A DNA stretch of 64,000 nucleotides from Streptomyces sp. NBC_00271 (GTDB lineage Bacteria; Actinomycetota; Actinomycetes; Streptomycetales; Streptomycetaceae). The notes beneath the pieces were generated by a model that did not search any database, was not told where the DNA came from, and saw only the letters and a list, made by a program, of their open reading frames with translations. Positions 18,096 to 27,208 of this stretch are shown here, one piece after another; positions within the stretch are counted from its first letter, which is position 1, and each line of letters opens with the position of its first letter. The DNA lies in contig NZ_CP108070.1 of NCBI RefSeq assembly GCF_036178845.1, positions 8,928,001-8,992,000 of the forward strand. The letters run 5' to 3'. The translations under genes and the position numbers were made by a program.

Positions 18096-18278
18096 ATGCC
18101 CATCGTCACCATCCAGCAGGGCCCGCGCGACGTCGAGCTCAAGCGGGACCTCGTCAAACGCGTCACCGACGCCTTCGTCGACGCGTACAGGATTCCCGCC
18201 GAGAGCGTGCACGTCTGGATCCACGAGGTGCCGGCGGACAGTTGGGGCAGTGCGGGGAAGCTGACCGCCGACAAGTAG
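18096..18278 (+). CDS. 4-oxalocrotonate tautomerase family protein
   Basis: 60 residues, the normal length of this family. It begins MPIVTIQQGP; Pro2 becomes the N-terminal catalytic proline after Met removal. The helix RDVELKRDLVKRVTDAFVDA and the strand VHVWIHEVP also match. Members are hexameric enzymes that tautomerise enol/keto acids in aromatic catabolism or have promiscuous dehalogenase-like activity; the substrate here is unknown. A ribosome site GAGGGAG lies ~10 bp upstream. It stands alone downstream of the LysR gene and ends before a strong hairpin. Confidence 0.9.
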   Translation: MPIVTIQQGPRDVELKRDLVKRVTDAFVDAYRIPAESVHVWIHEVPADSWGSAGKLTADK

Positions 18279-18325
18279 AGACAAGTAGAGGGGGGAACGG
18301 GGGGAAGGAAGGGGGCAAGTGGATA

Positions 18326-18366
18326 GGGGGCGTTGCGGGCCGCTCGTGGAGGCCCGCAACGCCCCC
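18326..18366. terminator. Hairpin terminator between converging genes
   Basis: Perfect 16-bp stem (18326-18341 with 18351-18366) around a 9-base loop. It lies between the tautomerase (rightward) and trypsin (leftward) stop codons. It has no long U tract, typical of Streptomyces terminators. Confidence 0.8.
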
Positions 18367-18448
18367 TGGCTTTCACCTGAGGAGTGCTCAGGAGTCTGGG
18401 GAGCCCGTCGCCGCCGGTGACTGACGAACAGTCACCGGCGACTGGTGG

Positions 18449-19240
18449 CTACGAGTTGATCTGCGTCTTCACCAGGTTCGAGAAGGTCGTCAGGCGGGTG
18501 TAGACGCCCGGGTAGCCGGCCTCGGCGCAGCCGTTGCCCCAGGAGGTGATGCCCGCCAGGACGCCGCCGATGAGCAGCGGGCCACCGCTGTCGCCCTGGC
18601 AGGTGTCGGTACCGCCGTTGGTGTAACCGGCGCAGACCATGTCGTTGGCCACGAAGTCGGAGCCGTAGGAGCCGGCGCAGCTGGTGTTGGACACGATCGG
18701 GACGGTCGCGGTGCGCAGCTGGTTGGAGGAGCTGCCGCTCTCCGAGGTGGTGCCCCAGCCGATGATGCGGGCGGTGGCGCCGGTCGCGTACACGCTCGTG
18801 TCCGTCGAGGCGACGTACGACGCCGGGGTGTACGACATCGACGTCGACAGGGTCAGTACGGCCACGTCGTCGCCGTTGGTGGCGTCGGTGTAGTCGGGGT
18901 TGATCCAGATCTTGCTGACCTTGCTGACGGTGCCGTTCGTGCCGTTGAGGTAGGTTCTGCCGCCGATGACGCGGACGCTGCTCGTGGTCTCGCCGACCAT
19001 GCAGTGGGCGGCGGTGACCACCTTGTTGGCCGCGACCAGGGTGCCACCGCAGAACTGGTTCTGCGAGGCGTCCGTGATCTGCATCATGAACGGGTACGCG
19101 GTCGTGGTGGTCGTCGTGCCGCCGACGATCGGCTGGGGGGCGGCGACGGCGCCGGGTGCGCACAGGAGAGCGGTCGCGGCGGCGGCAGCGGTCGCCGTAC
19201 AGAGGGCGGCGGTCTTCTTGGCGCGGTTGAGCCCGAACAT
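18449..19240 (-). CDS. Secreted trypsin-like serine protease (S1A)
   Basis: 263 residues. The signal peptide has a KK-containing n-region, an Ala-rich core and a cut near AVAA-PQP; the mature enzyme would start IVGGTTTT at residue 38 after a very short propeptide. The catalytic triad is His79 (VVTAAHC), Asp125 (NGDDVAVLTL) and Ser in DTCQGDSGGPL. The Asp six residues before the catalytic Ser gives trypsin-type Arg/Lys specificity. Six cysteines fit three disulphides. ATG 19240 follows TGAGGAGA. It resembles the streptogrisin/S. griseus trypsin group. A promoter containing a palindrome lies ~110 bp upstream. Confidence 0.95.
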   Translation of the reverse strand: MFGLNRAKKTAALCTATAAAAATALLCAPGAVAAPQPIVGGTTTTTTAYPFMMQITDASQNQFCGGTLVAANKVVTAAHCMVGETTSSVRVIGGRTYLNGTNGTVSKVSKIWINPDYTDATNGDDVAVLTLSTSMSYTPASYVASTDTSVYATGATARIIGWGTTSESGSSSNQLRTATVPIVSNTSCAGSYGSDFVANDMVCAGYTNGGTDTCQGDSGGPLLIGGVLAGITSWGNGCAEAGYPGVYTRLTTFSNLVKTQINS

Positions 19241-19343
19241 GGATCTCCTCAGAAGTTGCCGGTGGGGGGACGCGCGGGTGTGGGGGGTGTCGCACGGCGT
19301 CTGTGGGTGGACGCCGTGTGCCCGAGCGAGCGGCACGACGCTC

Positions 19344-19373
19344 ACGCTAGAAGGCCGAACCTTCCGCATCCAA
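19344..19373 (-). promoter_or_regulatory. Protease promoter with internal palindrome
   Basis: On the minus strand TTGGAT (-35) and TAGCGT (-10) are 18 bp apart. The spacer contains GAAGG-TTCGG-CCTTC, a palindrome at 19350-19364, where a repressor would block polymerase. It fits a vegetative-sigma promoter ~105 bp before the start codon. Regulator unknown. Confidence 0.5.
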
Positions 19374-19656
19374 GAGGGGAACCCCCTAGGCGAGTTGCGG
19401 GAGGGAAAACCCTTGCTCGAGAGACACGGGGTTTAGCCAACGATCCTTCGGCTGCGGGCCGTTGGGGGTTACCGACGCGGTTGCCCGCACCCCCAGGACC
19501 GGGGCCGCGCCCCGGATCCCCCTGCCCGTCGTCTTTCGGCTGTCGGCCGGTGGTGGCTGGTCGCGCAGTTCCCCGCGCCCCTGAGGCGGGGCTTCGCCCC
19601 GATTCCCCGCCCGCCCCGGGTTCGCTCGGCCGCGGGCCGGTGGGGGCGGGGAAAGT
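19374..19656. repeat. Intergenic region with Streptomyces repetitive motif
   Basis: About 280 bp without a gene. It contains TGGTCGCGCAGTTCCCCGCG (near 19558-19577) followed by CCCCTGAGGCGGGGC. I recall this as an intergenic motif dispersed many times in Streptomyces chromosomes. Short GC hairpins here may serve as terminator for the LAL gene to the right. Confidence 0.5.
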
Positions 19657-22479
19657 TCACCCGCTCCGGCGCCCCGCAGCCAGCCGAACGATGTCCACCC
19701 GCGACCGAATCCCCAGTTTCCGGTACACCCGCGTCAGCGTCGCCTCGACGGTCTTCACGCTGATGAACAGCCGCGCGGCTATCTCCCGGTTGGTGGCGCC
19801 CTCCATGACCAGCGCCGCGACCTGACGCTCCGTCGCGGCGAGGCTGTCGAGCGCGGCGGGAGCGAGCGGCGTCGTGGCCGAGGCCGCCGTCGGCCCGGCC
19901 GCACTCGCGGTCTCCACCTGCCGCAGCCACGGCAGCGCCCGGCAGCGGCGGAACAGCCGCGTCGCCTCGTCGTAGGAGGTCGGCCCCGGCCGGTGGGTGC
20001 GCAGCCCGGCGAGGGCGTACGCCGCCCGGGCCTCCTCCAGGCCGTAGCCCAGCTTGGCCAGTCGGTCCTGAGCGGCCGTCAGCTGGCGTACCGCGGGCCC
20101 CTGTTCACCGCGCGCGGCCCGTACCAGCGCCTCCGCCCGGTCGAGCACGGCGAGCACGCTCTCCCGCCCGAGCCGCAGCGCCTGCGCCCGCGTGGCGTCG
20201 ATGACGTCCTGCGCCTCGACCGGCTCACCGATCCGCACCAGCGCCTCGGCGAGGTCGCCGTGCCAGCGTCCCCGGGCCGGGTCCGTGACCCCGAGCCGTT
20301 CCTCCAGCTCCCGTACCCGCCGCAGGGACTGCACGACCGCGAGCGAGTCCCCGGCCACCAGCTGGGCGTGCCCGAGGGCGCCCAGGGCACGCGAGAGGTA
20401 GACCAGGTCGCCGTCCTCCTCGGCGCGGTCCACGGCCTCGCGGGCCAGCGCCAGCGCCCGGTCGACGTCGCCGCCCGCGGCCTCGGCGAGCGAGGTGAAC
20501 ATGGCGGTGGCCGCCTCGCCGATTCCCGTGTCGCGGGCCAGCCTGAGGCTCTCCCGGGCCAGGTCGAGCGCCCGCCCGCAGTGCCCGGAGCGCAGCTCGG
20601 TCTCGGCGAGCCCGCGCAGGAAGTGCACCTCGCTCTCGACCATCCCGCGCCGCCGCACCTCGCGCAGCAGTGCGGTGATCGTGGTGCGGGCCTCGGCGAG
20701 CTGGTCGCCCATGATGAGCCAGCGGAAGCGGGCGGCGCCGGCGCCGTTGTGGTCGCACGCCACCCGGGGGTCCTGCGGTTCGCGCATCGCCCGCTGAATG
20801 GTGGCGGGTGCGCCCGGGTGGCCCATCAGGGTCTCCATCTGGGCCTGGAAGCCCAGGGCGAGGAGTTCGGTGGGCCGGTCCCCGGCGCGGGCGGCGAGCT
20901 GGGCGGCGATCGCGGCCTCCTCGCGGCCCTTGGCCATCTCGCCCTCCACCAGCAGGGCCCGCCAGGCGAGTTGGTAGCGCACGAGCGCGAGCAGCCGGGG
21001 GTCATCGCCCGCGTCGGCGAGGGCCTGCGGGAAGACCGCGTCGACCTCGGCCATGGCCTGCCCCGCCGCGTCGATGACGACCATCCAGGCGCGGACGCGG
21101 TCCGCCGGCGCCGTGACCCGGCGGAGCGCGTCGCGGGCGATGTCCCGCGCGAGGTCCGACTCCCCGGCGGTCAGCGCGTCCTCGGCGGCCTGCAACCGCC
21201 GCTCGTCCGGGCCGGGAACGGTCTCCGGGGGAGTGTGCCGGGCCGCGAGCAGCCCGAGCCCGGCCGCGACCGAGGGCGCGCCCCGGTCCCTGGCCACGGC
21301 CGCCGCCTCCCCGAGCCGGGCGGCGACCTGCGGATCGGTACCGGTGGTGGCCAGGGCGAGATGCCGGGCCCGTTCGATGGGGTCGGAGGCGGCCGTGGAG
21401 AGCGCGGCATGGGCGGCGCGGCGTTCCTGGGCGCTCGCCTCCGCGTACAGGGCGGCCGAGATCATCGGGTGCGCGAACCGGATGCCCGGCGTCTCGCGCT
21501 CGGTCGCCAGCAGTCCGAGCGAGGCGGCCTGCGCGGTCTCGGACTCGGCGTTCTCGCGCCCGGCGGCGTGCAGCAGCGCCAGCGTGGGGCGGGCGCCCGC
21601 GCTCGCGACGAGCAGGGTGTGGCGGGCCTCGGCCGAGAGCATCTCCAGACGGCTGAGGACGAGCGCGCGCAACGAGGTCGGCACGGGCAGTGGTTCGCCG
21701 GGGCTCGGCCGGGCGGGATTCTCGGCGAGCGCGCGGCCGAGTTCCAGCGCGAAGAGCGGGTTGCCGCCGCTGGTGCGGTGGATGTCGCGGACGGTCGTGC
21801 GGGGCAGCCCGGTGTAGCCGCGGTGGCCGAGGAGTTCGGCGACCTGCGCGCGGGAGAGCGGGTTGAGGCGCACGGCCAGGGTGTCCGGCGGGGACGCGCG
21901 TAGATGGCGGTCGTGCTGTTGGTCCCGTGGCTCGGTGTCGGTGCGCACCGCGGACAGCATCCGTACGGGCATCTCGCCGAGTCTGCGGGCGGCGAAGCCG
22001 AGCAGTTCGGCGCTGGCCGGATCCAGCCACTGGAGGTCGTCGGCGACGATCAGGACCGGGCCCTGGGCTGCCAGCGCGCGCAGCACGGAGAGGACCGCGA
22101 GGCGCAGGGCGAGGCCGTCGCGTTGCAGGGTCGATTCTCCGCGGCCGGTGAGGGCCGATTCGAGGGCGGTGCGCTGCGGGGCGGGCAGCCGGTCGGAGAC
22201 CTGGTCCACCACCAGGCCGAGGAGGTCGGCCAGGGCGAGGAAGGGCAGATGGGATTCGGACTCGGTCGCCGAGCAGCGCAACACGGTGCGTGCCGATTCG
22301 GCGCATTCCGCGGCCAGCGCACGCAGAACGGTGGACTTTCCTATTCCCGCGGGGCCGTGCACCAGCACGCTGCCTCCGTCGGAGAGCTGCTCGCGCGCGC
22401 TCGCGAAGAGCTCCTCCCGGCCGATGACCAGGTCGGGGCGGGGTCTCGCAGGCTCCTTGAAGTCCCCTCGCACGGTCAC
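19657..22479 (-). CDS. LAL-type LuxR family ATPase regulator
   Basis: 940 residues. The start GTG 22479 follows GAGGGGAG. The N-terminal ATPase opens LVIGREELFASAREQL, with Walker A HGPAGIGKST (~residue 45) and Walker B VLIVADDLQWLD. A long TPR-like helical region follows, then the C-terminal HTH LAATERQVAALVMEGATNRE and FISVKTVEATLTRVYRKLGI. The open frame extends further upstream but without family similarity. As with the regulator at 4.7 kb, no biosynthetic cluster adjoins. The nearest candidates are the GAF-LuxR gene upstream and the acyl-CoA ligases beyond it. Confidence 0.92.
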   Translation of the reverse strand: MTVRGDFKEPARPRPDLVIGREELFASAREQLSDGGSVLVHGPAGIGKSTVLRALAAECAESARTVLRCSATESESHLPFLALADLLGLVVDQVSDRLPAPQRTALESALTGRGESTLQRDGLALRLAVLSVLRALAAQGPVLIVADDLQWLDPASAELLGFAARRLGEMPVRMLSAVRTDTEPRDQQHDRHLRASPPDTLAVRLNPLSRAQVAELLGHRGYTGLPRTTVRDIHRTSGGNPLFALELGRALAENPARPSPGEPLPVPTSLRALVLSRLEMLSAEARHTLLVASAGARPTLALLHAAGRENAESETAQAASLGLLATERETPGIRFAHPMISAALYAEASAQERRAAHAALSTAASDPIERARHLALATTGTDPQVAARLGEAAAVARDRGAPSVAAGLGLLAARHTPPETVPGPDERRLQAAEDALTAGESDLARDIARDALRRVTAPADRVRAWMVVIDAAGQAMAEVDAVFPQALADAGDDPRLLALVRYQLAWRALLVEGEMAKGREEAAIAAQLAARAGDRPTELLALGFQAQMETLMGHPGAPATIQRAMREPQDPRVACDHNGAGAARFRWLIMGDQLAEARTTITALLREVRRRGMVESEVHFLRGLAETELRSGHCGRALDLARESLRLARDTGIGEAATAMFTSLAEAAGGDVDRALALAREAVDRAEEDGDLVYLSRALGALGHAQLVAGDSLAVVQSLRRVRELEERLGVTDPARGRWHGDLAEALVRIGEPVEAQDVIDATRAQALRLGRESVLAVLDRAEALVRAARGEQGPAVRQLTAAQDRLAKLGYGLEEARAAYALAGLRTHRPGPTSYDEATRLFRRCRALPWLRQVETASAAGPTAASATTPLAPAALDSLAATERQVAALVMEGATNREIAARLFISVKTVEATLTRVYRKLGIRSRVDIVRLAAGRRSG

Positions 22480-22748
22480 CGCTCCCCTCGCATGTCGTGT
22501 CCGAGCCAATATTAGGCAACGACTCTTTGAATTTCGGAGTCTCGGGGTGGTGAGGGAAATAACAGCAGTGTTGGCATAATGTATTTCAGGGCGCCGTCGT
22601 CTGAATGAAGAACGCCAGAAGGGGGCCGTGGAGCGGCTGATGACGGGGGCCGCGGAGCGGGCATAAGGGGCGGGTGGGTGGTAAACCGTCGCGGAACGAC
22701 GGAGAAAAGGCCGCGGAGCGGCCAAAGCCGGGGTAGGTAGCCGGAAAG
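22480..22748. promoter_or_regulatory. AT-richer upstream region of the LAL gene
   Basis: 270 bp between two leftward genes. Bases ~22500-22590 are unusually AT-rich for this genome (including CAATATTAGG and CATAATGTATTT), a likely promoter for the LAL gene. GACTC...GAGTC forms a short inverted repeat at about 22524-22544. No gene. Confidence 0.4.
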
Positions 22749-23588
22749 CTACGGCAACAACCCGACCCGCCGCGCAGCGACCACCGCCTCCCACCGCGTG
22801 TGCGCACCGAGCTTGCGCATGGCCGAGCGCAGATACGCCTTGACCGTCTCCGGCCGCAGCCCCAACCGCTCGGCGGCCACCCCGTTGGTGGCTCCCGCCG
22901 CGACGCAGGCGAGAACGTCCACCTCGCGCGGGGCGAGGTCGACGCGAGGCGTCCGGGCGTCGGAGGCCGCCGCACCCGCCAGGCGCCCGCACACGTCGAG
23001 CAGTTCGGCCCGCAGCGCCGGATCGACGATGCGCGGCGCCAGTGCCCGCAGCGCCCCGTGCGCCTCGCGGACCTCTTCCCAGGCGGGGCTCCCGACCGAC
23101 GGTTCGGGCTCCCGGGCGACGGTCAGCAGCCCCTGCGCCTCGTCCCGTACGACCAGCGCCTGCTCCACGTCCCGGGCCGCCGCCACCGCCGCACCGAGCG
23201 TGCGGTCACCCAGGGGGTGGGCCGTGCGCAGGGCGCCGTACAACACCCCGCGCACCCGGCGGCGTACGACGACGGGTACGGCGATCACGGAGCACAGGCC
23301 CTCCGTGGCGACCGCCGCGTCGTACTCGTGGCTGATCTGCCGGGAGGCGGAGTAGTCCGTCACCGCGCAGGGCCGGGCCAGCGCGACCGCCTTGCCGCCC
23401 AGGCCGTTGCCCGAGGACACGGCGAGGGCGCTGAGCGCGGGCGTCGCCGTACCGCTGAGTTCGCTGATACGTACCTGGGCGCGACCGGGTTCGACGAGGC
23501 CGCCGAACGCGACCGGCAGTCCCGTGGCGCGCCGCAGTCGTACCAGCGCACCACGCACCTCCACCGCCTCGGCCGTGTCTGCTGCCAC
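22749..23588 (-). CDS. GAF-domain LuxR-type regulator
   Basis: 279 residues. The first ~160 form a GAF-like sensor (LRRATGLPVAFGGLVEPGRA, then DYSASRQISHEYDAAVATEG and VIAVPVVVRRRVRGVLYGAL). The C-terminus is a LuxR HTH: VDLAPREVDVLACVAAGATN, AAERLGLRPETVKAYLRSAM, RKLGAHTRWEAVVAA. This architecture is common beside fatty-acyl-CoA ligase genes in Streptomyces, as here, and is thought to sense a small aromatic or acyl ligand. GTG 23588 follows AAGGGG; an ATG at 23642 would add 18 residues. Confidence 0.88.
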   Translation of the reverse strand: MAADTAEAVEVRGALVRLRRATGLPVAFGGLVEPGRAQVRISELSGTATPALSALAVSSGNGLGGKAVALARPCAVTDYSASRQISHEYDAAVATEGLCSVIAVPVVVRRRVRGVLYGALRTAHPLGDRTLGAAVAAARDVEQALVVRDEAQGLLTVAREPEPSVGSPAWEEVREAHGALRALAPRIVDPALRAELLDVCGRLAGAAASDARTPRVDLAPREVDVLACVAAGATNGVAAERLGLRPETVKAYLRSAMRKLGAHTRWEAVVAARRVGLLP

Positions 23589-23659
23589 GTGTTCGCCCCT
23601 TCGTCGCGGCGTACCCCCGTTCGGGGGTGGTGAGACCTCCATCACGGAATACACGATGC

Positions 23660-23837
23660 TAGGGCCTGTGTCGAAGGTGGCGCCTGCCGCGCGACGCCTG
23701 GCACGCACGCTCGCCGCGTTGCCGGAAGATCCAAGTAGCTCCGCTACGAGGACCTTCCGGCGCCTTGCGATCGCACGCACCAGACGCCGCGCGGCCCGCC
23801 CTCCGGGCGGACGGCGCCACCTTCGACACAGGCCCTA
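23660..23837. mobile_element. 178-bp MITE-like inverted-repeat element
   Basis: Terminal inverted repeats of 25 bp are perfect: TAGGGCCTGTGTCGAAGGTG plus GGCGCC at 23660-23684 and its complement at 23813-23837. The interior carries an imperfect second hairpin around GTAGCTCCGCTAC (23736-23748) flanked by CCGGAAG/CTTCCGG arms. There is no coding capacity. It fills the divergent intergenic space between the GAF-LuxR regulator and the acyl-CoA ligase operon. Similar elements are, to my recollection, dispersed in many Streptomyces genomes. Confidence 0.75.
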
Positions 23838-23865
23838 GGCGGCTGTGCGGCAACGAGGAGGACAC

Positions 23866-25545
23866 ATGACGGTGACGAACGGTGCGACGGACGAGTTCCG
23901 CGCCGCGCGGGACTTCCTGCTGGAGCACCGTGCGGACTACGCCACGGCGTACGAGGGTTTCGACTGGCCCCGCCCGGAGTCCTTCAACTGGGCGCTCGAC
24001 TGGTTCGACGTCATCGCACGGGGCAACGACCGCACCGCCCTGCACATCGTCGAGGAGGACGGCGAGCGCGCCGAGTTCTCCTTCGCCGCCCTCTCCGAGC
24101 GCTCGAACCGGGTGGCCAACTGGCTGCGCGCGCGGGGCGTACGCGCCGAGGACCGCGTGCTGGTCATGCTCGGCAACCAGGTCGAACTGTGGGAGACGGC
24201 CCTCGCCGCGATGAAGCTGCGCGCCGTCGTCATCCCCGCGACCACCCTGCTGGGCCCCGCCGACCTGCGCGACCGGGTCGAGCGCGGCCGCGTCCGGCAT
24301 GTGATCGTGCGCGCCGAGGACGCCGAGAAGTTCGACGAGGTGCCCGGTCGCCACACCCGGATCACGGTGGGGGGAGCGCGGCCCGGCTGGCAGTCGTACG
24401 AGGAGGCGTACGCCGCCGACGCGAGCTTCGAGCCCGAGGGTGTCACCCACTCGGACGACCCCCTGATGCTCTACTTCACCTCCGGCACCACCGCCCGCCC
24501 CAAGCTCGTCGAACACACCCACGCCTCCTACCCGATCGGTCATCTGTCGACGATGTACTGGATCGGGCTCAAGCCCGGCGACGTGCATCTGAACATCTCC
24601 TCGCCCGGCTGGGCCAAGCACGCCTGGTCCAACCTCTTCGCGCCCTGGAACGCGGAGGCGACCGTCTTCATCCACAACTACACGCGCTTCGACCCGGGCC
24701 GGCTGATGGCGGAGATGGACCGGGCGGGCGTCACCACCTTCTGCGCCCCGCCCACGGTCTGGCGGATGCTCATCCAGGCCGACCTGACGCAGCTGCGCAC
24801 CCCGCCACGCGAGGCCGTCGCCGCCGGTGAGCCGCTGAACCCGGAGGTCATCGAGCAGGTGCGGCGCGCCTGGGGCGTCACCATCCGGGACGGCTTCGGG
24901 CAGACCGAAACGGCCGTCCAGGTCTCCAACAGCCCCGGGCAGCAGCTCAAGACGGGCTCCATGGGACGGCCGAGTCCCGGCTTCCGCGTCGAACTCCTCG
25001 ACCCGGTCACGGGTGCGCCCGGGGCGGTGGAGGGGGAGATCGCGCTCGACCTGTCGGCCCGACCGGTGGGCGTGATGACCGGCTACCACGGCGACGCCGA
25101 CCGTACGGCGGAGGCGATGGCGGGCGGCTACTACCGCACCGGTGACATCGGCGCCCGGGACGAGGACGGATACATCACCTACGTCGGCCGCGCCGACGAC
25201 GTGTTCAAGGCCTCCGACTACAAGATCTCGCCCTTCGAGCTGGAGAGCGCCCTGCTGGAGCACGAGGCGGTGGCGGAGGCGGCCGTCGTCCCGGCCCCCG
25301 ACGAACTGCGGCTCGCCGTCCCGAAGGCGTACATCGTCCTCGCCACGGGCCACGCACCGGGCCCCGACCTGGCGAAGGTGCTCTTCGAACACTCGCGGAC
25401 GGTCCTCGCCCCGTACAAGCGCATCCGCCGCCTGGAGTTCGGCACACTCCCCAAGACCATCTCCGGCAAGATCCGCCGGATCGAGCTGCGCGAGGCCACG
25501 GCCGCCGGCTCGGACGCCGAGTACCGCGAGGAGGACTTCCGGTGA
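23866..25545 (+). CDS. AMP-forming acyl-CoA ligase (medium-chain/aryl type)
   Basis: 559 residues. The adenylate-forming P-loop is in LMLYFTSGTTARPKLVEHTH (~residue 200). A5-type motifs are GFGQTE, YYRTGDIGARDEDGYI and GRADDVFKASDYKI, and the catalytic lysine is in LPKTISGKIRRIELR. The layout is closest to medium-chain (ACSM-like) acyl-CoA synthetases. It activates a carboxylic acid with ATP and CoA in the cytoplasm. ATG 23866 follows GAGGAGGACAC. The next ligase overlaps it by 4 bp (GTGA), so the two are translationally coupled, and a GAF-LuxR regulator is divergent. Confidence 0.9.
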   Translation: MTVTNGATDEFRAARDFLLEHRADYATAYEGFDWPRPESFNWALDWFDVIARGNDRTALHIVEEDGERAEFSFAALSERSNRVANWLRARGVRAEDRVLVMLGNQVELWETALAAMKLRAVVIPATTLLGPADLRDRVERGRVRHVIVRAEDAEKFDEVPGRHTRITVGGARPGWQSYEEAYAADASFEPEGVTHSDDPLMLYFTSGTTARPKLVEHTHASYPIGHLSTMYWIGLKPGDVHLNISSPGWAKHAWSNLFAPWNAEATVFIHNYTRFDPGRLMAEMDRAGVTTFCAPPTVWRMLIQADLTQLRTPPREAVAAGEPLNPEVIEQVRRAWGVTIRDGFGQTETAVQVSNSPGQQLKTGSMGRPSPGFRVELLDPVTGAPGAVEGEIALDLSARPVGVMTGYHGDADRTAEAMAGGYYRTGDIGARDEDGYITYVGRADDVFKASDYKISPFELESALLEHEAVAEAAVVPAPDELRLAVPKAYIVLATGHAPGPDLAKVLFEHSRTVLAPYKRIRRLEFGTLPKTISGKIRRIELREATAAGSDAEYREEDFR

Positions 25546-27149
25546 GCGCACTCTCCTACGCGCACGGGACCAGTGCGACGACCCTGCTCGGCGACACCAT
25601 CGGGGCCAACCTGGACCGGGCGGTCGCGGCCTGGCCGGACAGGGAGGCGCTCGTCGACGTGCCGTCCGGGCGGCGCTGGACGTACGCCCGGTTCTCCGCG
25701 GACGTCGACGAATTGGCGTACGCGCTGCTGGCCTCCGGCATCGCCAGGGGCGACCGGGTGGGCATCTGGGCGGTCAACTGCCCGGAGTGGGTGCTCGTCC
25801 AGTACGCCACCGCCCGCGTCGGCGCGGTCATGGTGAACATCAACCCGGCCTACCGCACCCATGAGGTCGAGTACGTCCTCCAGCAGGCCGGCATCTCGCT
25901 GCTCTTCGCATCCCTCAGCCACAAGACCAGCGACTACCGGGCGATGGTCGAGGAAGTGCGCGGCAGATGCCCGCAGTTGCGGGAGACCGTCTACATCGGC
26001 GACCCGAGCTGGGACGCCCTGATCGGGCGCGGGACTCCCGATCTGTACGAGCACTTCTGGGTCCGCAAGAGCGAGTTGTCCTGCGACGACCCCATCAACA
26101 TCCAGTACACCTCCGGCACCACGGGCTTCCCCAAGGGGGCGACCCTCTCCCACCACAACATCCTCAACAACGGCTATTTCGTGGGCGAGTCGATCGCGTA
26201 CAGCGAGCAGGACCGGATCTGCATCCCCGTGCCCTTCTACCACTGCTTCGGCATGGTGATGGGCAACCTCGCGGCGACCTCGCACGGCGCCTGCATGGTC
26301 ATCCCCGCGCCCTCCTTCGATCCGGCCGCGACGCTCCGCGCGGTCCAGGACGAGCGCTGCACCTCGCTGTACGGCGTACCGACCATGTTCATCGCGGAGT
26401 TGAACCTCCCCGGCTTCGCGACGTACGACCTGTCCTCGCTGCGCACCGGCATCATGGCGGGCTCGCCGTGCCCGGTCGAGGTGATGAAGCGGGTGGTCGC
26501 CGAGATGCACATGGCGGAGGTCGCCATCTGCTACGGCATGACCGAGACCTCGCCCGTGTCCCTGCAGACCCGTAGAGATGACGACCTGGAGCACCGCACC
26601 GGCACCGTCGGCCGGGTGCTTCCGCACCTGGAGGTGAAGGTCGTCGACCCGGTGGAGGGGGTGACGCAGCCGCGTGGCACCGCCGGAGAGCTGTGCACCC
26701 GCGGCTACAGCGTGATGCTCGGCTACTGGAACGAGCCCGAGAAGACCGCCGAGGCCGTCGACGCGGGGCGCTGGATGCACACGGGCGACCTCGCCGTGAT
26801 GCGCGAGGACGGGTACGTCGAGATCGTCGGCCGCATCAAGGACATGATCATCCGAGGCGGCGAGAACATCTATCCGCGCGAGATCGAGGAGTTCCTCTAC
26901 GCCCACCCGAAGATCGCCGATGTCCAGGTGGTCGGGGTGCCCCACGAGCGCTACGGCGAGGAGGTGCTCGCCTGCGTCATCCCGCTGGACCCGGCCGACC
27001 CCCTGACGCTGGAGGAACTGCGCGCCTTCTGCGAGGGCCGGTTGGCCCACTACAAGATCCCCAGCCGCCTGCAGGTCCTGGAGTCCTTCCCGATGACGGT
27101 GTCGGGGAAGGTCCGCAAGATCGAACTACGGCAGACCTACGCCGAATAG
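25542..27149 (+). CDS. AMP-forming fatty-acyl-CoA ligase (FadD-like)
   Basis: 535 residues. Motifs: IQYTSGTTGFPKGATLSHHN (P-loop), YGMTETSPVS, MHTGDLAVMREDGYVEIVGR (adenylate and hinge), IKDMIIRGGENIYPREIEEF and TVSGKVRKIELR (catalytic Lys). This is the FadD/long-chain family that loads fatty or branched acids onto CoA. Having two different ligases in one overlapping operon suggests either different chain lengths or two acids of one pathway. No beta-oxidation genes follow; the next gene is convergent. No clear terminator was found. Confidence 0.92.
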   Translation: MSALSYAHGTSATTLLGDTIGANLDRAVAAWPDREALVDVPSGRRWTYARFSADVDELAYALLASGIARGDRVGIWAVNCPEWVLVQYATARVGAVMVNINPAYRTHEVEYVLQQAGISLLFASLSHKTSDYRAMVEEVRGRCPQLRETVYIGDPSWDALIGRGTPDLYEHFWVRKSELSCDDPINIQYTSGTTGFPKGATLSHHNILNNGYFVGESIAYSEQDRICIPVPFYHCFGMVMGNLAATSHGACMVIPAPSFDPAATLRAVQDERCTSLYGVPTMFIAELNLPGFATYDLSSLRTGIMAGSPCPVEVMKRVVAEMHMAEVAICYGMTETSPVSLQTRRDDDLEHRTGTVGRVLPHLEVKVVDPVEGVTQPRGTAGELCTRGYSVMLGYWNEPEKTAEAVDAGRWMHTGDLAVMREDGYVEIVGRIKDMIIRGGENIYPREIEEFLYAHPKIADVQVVGVPHERYGEEVLACVIPLDPADPLTLEELRAFCEGRLAHYKIPSRLQVLESFPMTVSGKVRKIELRQTYAE

Positions 27150-27208
27150 GGCGCTCCCCCCTGCCGGGGTTCAGGCCCCCGCCGGTGTTCAGGCCCGTGT
27201 GCCGGTGC

